From contig JAIPFG010000147.1 of NCBI GenBank assembly GCA_021736745.1, positions 1 through 7,659 on the forward strand: a DNA stretch of 7,659 nucleotides, written 5' to 3'. The notes under the pieces were generated by a model. The model saw nothing but the letters and a program-made list of their open reading frames with translations, did no database searches and had not been told where the DNA came from. Of this stretch, positions 5,255 to 7,659 are shown piece by piece (positions within the stretch are counted from its first letter, which is position 1; the number at the start of each line of letters is the position of its first letter). The stretch is from Pseudomonadales bacterium. Its GTDB lineage: Bacteria; Pseudomonadota; Gammaproteobacteria; Pseudomonadales; IMCC2047. Position numbers and translations under genes: made by a program.

Positions 5255-5974
5255 TTAACTCTGCGCCTTTGCTTCCATTTGCTCATAACTGATATGACGC
5301 ACATCGGTGCCTTTAACCAGATAAATAACCTGCTCAGCTATATTACGTGCATGATCGCCTACCCGCTCCAATGAGCGTAAAGCCCAAATGACGTTAATGA
5401 CGCGGCCAATACTGCGAGGATCTTCCATCATATAGGTGATGAGTTCACGTATTGCAGAGGCATACTCTATATCCACATCTTTGTCTGCTTTGGCAACTTC
5501 CAGGGCAAGATCCACATCGAAGCGGGCAAAGGCGTCGAGTGCCTGGTGCATCATCTGGCGCACTTTTTCACTGATATGGCGAACTTCCACATAGCCTTTC
5601 GGGGCTTCGCCGGTTTCCGATAATTGTATGGCTAAGCGGGCGATGCGTTTGGATTCGTCCCCCACGCGTTCCAAATCCGTCGTTGCTTTGCTGATGGCCA
5701 TCACTAAACGGAGATCGCTTGCCGCCGGTTGGCGTCGCGCCAGAATGCGGCGGCATTCCTCATCGATATCCAACTCCATGCGGTTGACCTTGCGGTCTTT
5801 TTCGCAGACTAGCTCCGCTAAGGCGCTGTCCGCTTCTATCAGTGCATGAATGGAGTCACCCAATTGTTTCTCCGCTTGTCCGCCCATTTCCAATAGTCGG
5901 CTTTTTACATCTTCCAACTCATCATTAAATTGCTGAGAGATATGATGAGAATAGGTGTCTTTGTTGAGGGCCAT
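5255..5974 (-). CDS. phoU: Phosphate signalling and transport regulator PhoU
   Basis: A 239-residue cytoplasmic all-helical protein that links the Pst phosphate transporter to the PhoR/PhoB system, holding the Pho regulon off when phosphate is plentiful. It has the two three-helix repeats of the family. Each carries the metal-binding E(D)xxRxxD-type motif: DLERVGDESKRI (100-111) and SLERVGDHARNI (201-212). Other typical segments are MGGQAEKQLGDSIHAL (30-45) and RRILARRQPAASDLRLVMA (75-93). Length matches the usual 230-245. The ATG at 5974 has GGAG six bases upstream. It is the last gene of the pst cluster, 72 bp after pstB, with a palindromic repeat in the gap that may change its expression relative to the transporter. 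Confidence 0.97.
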   Translation of the reverse strand: MALNKDTYSHHISQQFNDELEDVKSRLLEMGGQAEKQLGDSIHALIEADSALAELVCEKDRKVNRMELDIDEECRRILARRQPAASDLRLVMAISKATTDLERVGDESKRIARLAIQLSETGEAPKGYVEVRHISEKVRQMMHQALDAFARFDVDLALEVAKADKDVDIEYASAIRELITYMMEDPRSIGRVINVIWALRSLERVGDHARNIAEQVIYLVKGTDVRHISYEQMEAKAQS

Positions 5975-6007
5975 GTGTTGCTCCAGATTCTGTCAGTGTC
6001 ATCAATA

Positions 6008-6035
6008 TCCTCTCCAATGGGAGAGGGTTAGGGAT
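6008..6035. repeat. REP-like palindrome between pstB and phoU
   Basis: CCTCTCC (6009-6015) and GGAGAGG (6020-6026) form a perfect 7-bp stem with an AATG loop, followed by GTTAGGGA. This matches the widespread intergenic repeat of the form 'ccctaaccctctccc ... gggagaggg' that I know from many proteobacterial genomes. Here it lies inside the pst operon, 12 bp after the pstB stop. Such elements can stabilise the upstream message or cause partial termination. Only one copy is in the window, so its repeat status is inferred from recall. Confidence 0.6.
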
Positions 6036-6046
6036 TTCTACGAGCC

Positions 6047-6916
6047 TTAACCATAACGTCCGGTAATGTAGTCTTCTGTGGCCTTGATTTTCGGGTTAGT
6101 AAACAGTGTATCGGTATCCCCGAATTCGATCATTTTTCCCATGTACATAAAGGCCGTATAGTCTGAGACACGCGCCGCCTGCTGCATGTTGTGGGTAACG
6201 ATAACAATGGTGTACTTTGATTTAAGCTCATAGATCAATTCCTCAATTTTTAAGGTAGAGATCGGGTCTAATGCCGAAGCGGGTTCGTCCAGTAACAGGA
6301 CCTCCGGCTCAACCGCAATGGTGCGCGCAATCACCAAACGTTGTTGCTGGCCGCCGGATAAACCCAACGCATTGTCATGCAGGCGATCCTTCACTTCTTC
6401 CCACAGTGCCGCGCCTTTGAGAGCCCACTCCACGGTGTCATCCAGGATTCGCTTTTGCGAGATACCTTGAATGCGAAGACCATAGGCGACATTTTCATAA
6501 ATGCTTTTGGGGAAAGGATTGGGTTTTTGGAAAACCATGCCGACGCGACGGCGCAGTTCCGCAACCTCAACATTTTTATCATAAATATTGTTATCGTCCA
6601 GGTAGACTTCCCCTGAAATACGACAGTCTTCAACCAGATCATTCATGCGGTTGAAACAGCGTAACAGGGTGGATTTACCGCAACCGCTGGGGCCGATAAA
6701 GGCGGTGACTCTTTTCTTGGGAATCGTCAGGCTAATATCAAACAATGCCTGCTTTTCGCCATAGTGCAAATTCAGGCTATCAACGCCCATGGCCGTTGCC
6801 TCGGTACTCATATCCAAGACTTGCGGTCGTCGATCCAATGCCGCCATATCGATAGCATGGGTTCTTGTTCGTTCAGTTTTGGCGTCGTCTCTATCTGAAA
6901 CCATCGATTCACTCAT
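6047..6916 (-). CDS. pstB: Phosphate ABC transporter ATP-binding protein PstB
   Basis: A 289-residue ATPase subunit of the high-affinity PstSCAB phosphate importer, on the inner face of the cytoplasmic membrane. Visible motifs in order: Walker A GPSGCGKST (75-83), Q-loop Gln130 in MVFQKPNPFP, the ABC signature LSGGQQQR (186-193), Walker B VLLLDEP (206-212), D-loop SALD (214-217) and switch His242 (VTHNM). LRCFNRMNDL (85-94) is characteristic of PstB. The first 45 or so residues form a hydrophilic extension before the usual start of the domain (VDSLNLHYGEKQAL); later Met codons (24, 36, 43) exist, but the ATG at 6916 sits two bases after the pstA stop with GGAAA upstream, fitting coupled translation. 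Confidence 0.97.
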   Translation of the reverse strand: MSESMVSDRDDAKTERTRTHAIDMAALDRRPQVLDMSTEATAMGVDSLNLHYGEKQALFDISLTIPKKRVTAFIGPSGCGKSTLLRCFNRMNDLVEDCRISGEVYLDDNNIYDKNVEVAELRRRVGMVFQKPNPFPKSIYENVAYGLRIQGISQKRILDDTVEWALKGAALWEEVKDRLHDNALGLSGGQQQRLVIARTIAVEPEVLLLDEPASALDPISTLKIEELIYELKSKYTIVIVTHNMQQAARVSDYTAFMYMGKMIEFGDTDTLFTNPKIKATEDYITGRYG

Positions 6917-6918
6917 AA

Positions 6919-7659
6919 TTACATTTCCAATGACTTATATTTTTCGCGTAAATGGTTACGAATGGAAACCGCACTGAAATTCAAAATTGCAATAACGGCA
7001 ACCAGTAAAAAGGCGGTGGCGTACACCAGCGGTCTGGCGGCTTCAACATTGGGGCTTTGGAAACCGACATCGTAAATATGGAATCCCAGGTGCATAAACT
7101 TTTGGTCTAAATGCAGATAAGGGTAATTGCCATCCAAGGGCAACGAGGGTGCCAATTTTACCACGCCGACCAGCATGAGTGGGGCCACTTCCCCTGCCGC
7201 CCGGGCCACGGCAAGAATAAGCCCCGTCATCATCGCGGGGCTCGACATGGGTAAAATGACGCGCCAAAGTGTTTCAAATTTGGTGGCGCCAAGCGCCAGG
7301 CTACCTTCGCGTACGGTTCTTGGGATACGCGCCAAGCCCTCCTCGGTAGCAACAATCACGACCGGCACTGTCAGTAACGCCAGAGTGACTGACGCCCACA
7401 ATAATCCCGGTGTGCCAAAAGTGGGGGAAGGAAGACCCTCGGGGAAAAAGAGGTGATCAATCTTTTCACCGAGAAAGTAGACAAAAAAGCCCAGACCAAA
7501 TACCCCGTAGACAATCGATGGGACACCGGCAAGGTTGTTAACGGCGATGCGAATAATGCGTGTGACCAGTCCCTGCTTGGCATATTCCCTTAAATATACC
7601 GCAGCCACTACCCCAAAGGGGGTGACAAAAATAGACATCAGGATCACCATCAATACGGT
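6919..7659 (-). CDS. pstA: Phosphate ABC transporter permease PstA (5' truncated by window)
   Basis: The last 246 residues of an inner-membrane permease subunit of the Pst phosphate importer. The frame is open to the window edge, so the N-terminus is missing; the upstream residues (TVLMVILMSIFVTPFGVVAA) already belong to a transmembrane segment. Typical PstA segments are AAVYLREYAKQG, NNLAGVPSIVYGVFGLGFFV and the EAA-type coupling region around ARIPRTVREGSLALGATKFET, then ARAAGEVAPLMLVGV. About five membrane segments are visible. The insertion APSLPLDGNYPYLHLDQKFMHLGFH before the last helix fits the long-form PstA of gammaproteobacteria. Its stop is two bases before the pstB start, so the pair is translationally coupled. 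Confidence 0.96.
   Translation of the reverse strand, partial: TVLMVILMSIFVTPFGVVAAVYLREYAKQGLVTRIIRIAVNNLAGVPSIVYGVFGLGFFVYFLGEKIDHLFFPEGLPSPTFGTPGLLWASVTLALLTVPVVIVATEEGLARIPRTVREGSLALGATKFETLWRVILPMSSPAMMTGLILAVARAAGEVAPLMLVGVVKLAPSLPLDGNYPYLHLDQKFMHLGFHIYDVGFQSPNVEAARPLVYATAFLLVAVIAILNFSAVSIRNHLREKYKSLEM

Noticed and set aside
5975..6046. Pho box or separate promoter before phoU
   Set aside because: No CTGTCAT-type direct repeats spaced like a PhoB site are visible in the short gap; the only CTGTCA-like word stands alone.
7127..7456. Plus-strand open frame of 109 codons
   Set aside because: It lies entirely opposite pstA, whose protein has clear family motifs; the translation has no recognisable domain.

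Overview
The window looks like chromosome of a gammaproteobacterium with moderate G+C content (judged by eye). The clues are a PstA-PstB-PhoU order with a long-form PstA, a DegQ-type protease ending in the DegQ-like LYLVIR tail, and an IbpA-like small heat-shock protein whose N-terminus closely follows enterobacterial IbpA. I cannot name a genus. No transposase, phage gene, tRNA, rRNA or CRISPR array is visible.

Left arm, plus strand (1-2381): the 3' end of a sensor histidine kinase overlaps by 14 bp a small exported cupredoxin-like protein. This is followed at short spacing by an FTR1-family iron permease and a predicted outer-membrane or exported protein with a C-terminal Phe. The tight packing suggests one operon: an envelope iron (or other metal) uptake module placed under its own two-component system. 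Only the FtrB-like and FtrC-like parts of an Ftr system are present here.

Middle, minus strand (2378-5027): a proteostasis block reads ibpA-like Hsp20, then a second Hsp20, then a DegQ-type periplasmic protease/chaperone. Upstream of ibpA is a heat-shock-like promoter (CTTGAAA) and a leader of about 85-90 nt with hairpins. Both Hsp20 genes have a pyrimidine-rich stretch that can fold back on the Shine-Dalgarno across an AUU triloop, so both are candidate RNA thermometers. A strong hairpin followed by a short T-tract sits between the second Hsp20 and degQ and would lower or uncouple degQ expression. The convergent outer-membrane gene and degQ share a CTAG containing both stop codons, so the two transcripts must overlap or end inside coding sequence.

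Right arm, minus strand (5255-7659): pstA (5' end outside the window), pstB and phoU form the end of a phosphate-specific transport operon. A palindrome of the widespread 'ccctctccc / gggagaggg-ttaggg' type lies between pstB and phoU, and two hairpins follow phoU. No Pho box is visible; it would be expected upstream of the pst genes, outside the window.

Most protein assignments are secure from motifs. The new or uncertain points are the paired SD hairpins, the intra-cluster terminator, the uncertain start of the outer-membrane gene (possibly an ATA codon), and the altered metal-site residues in the FTR1 and cupredoxin proteins.
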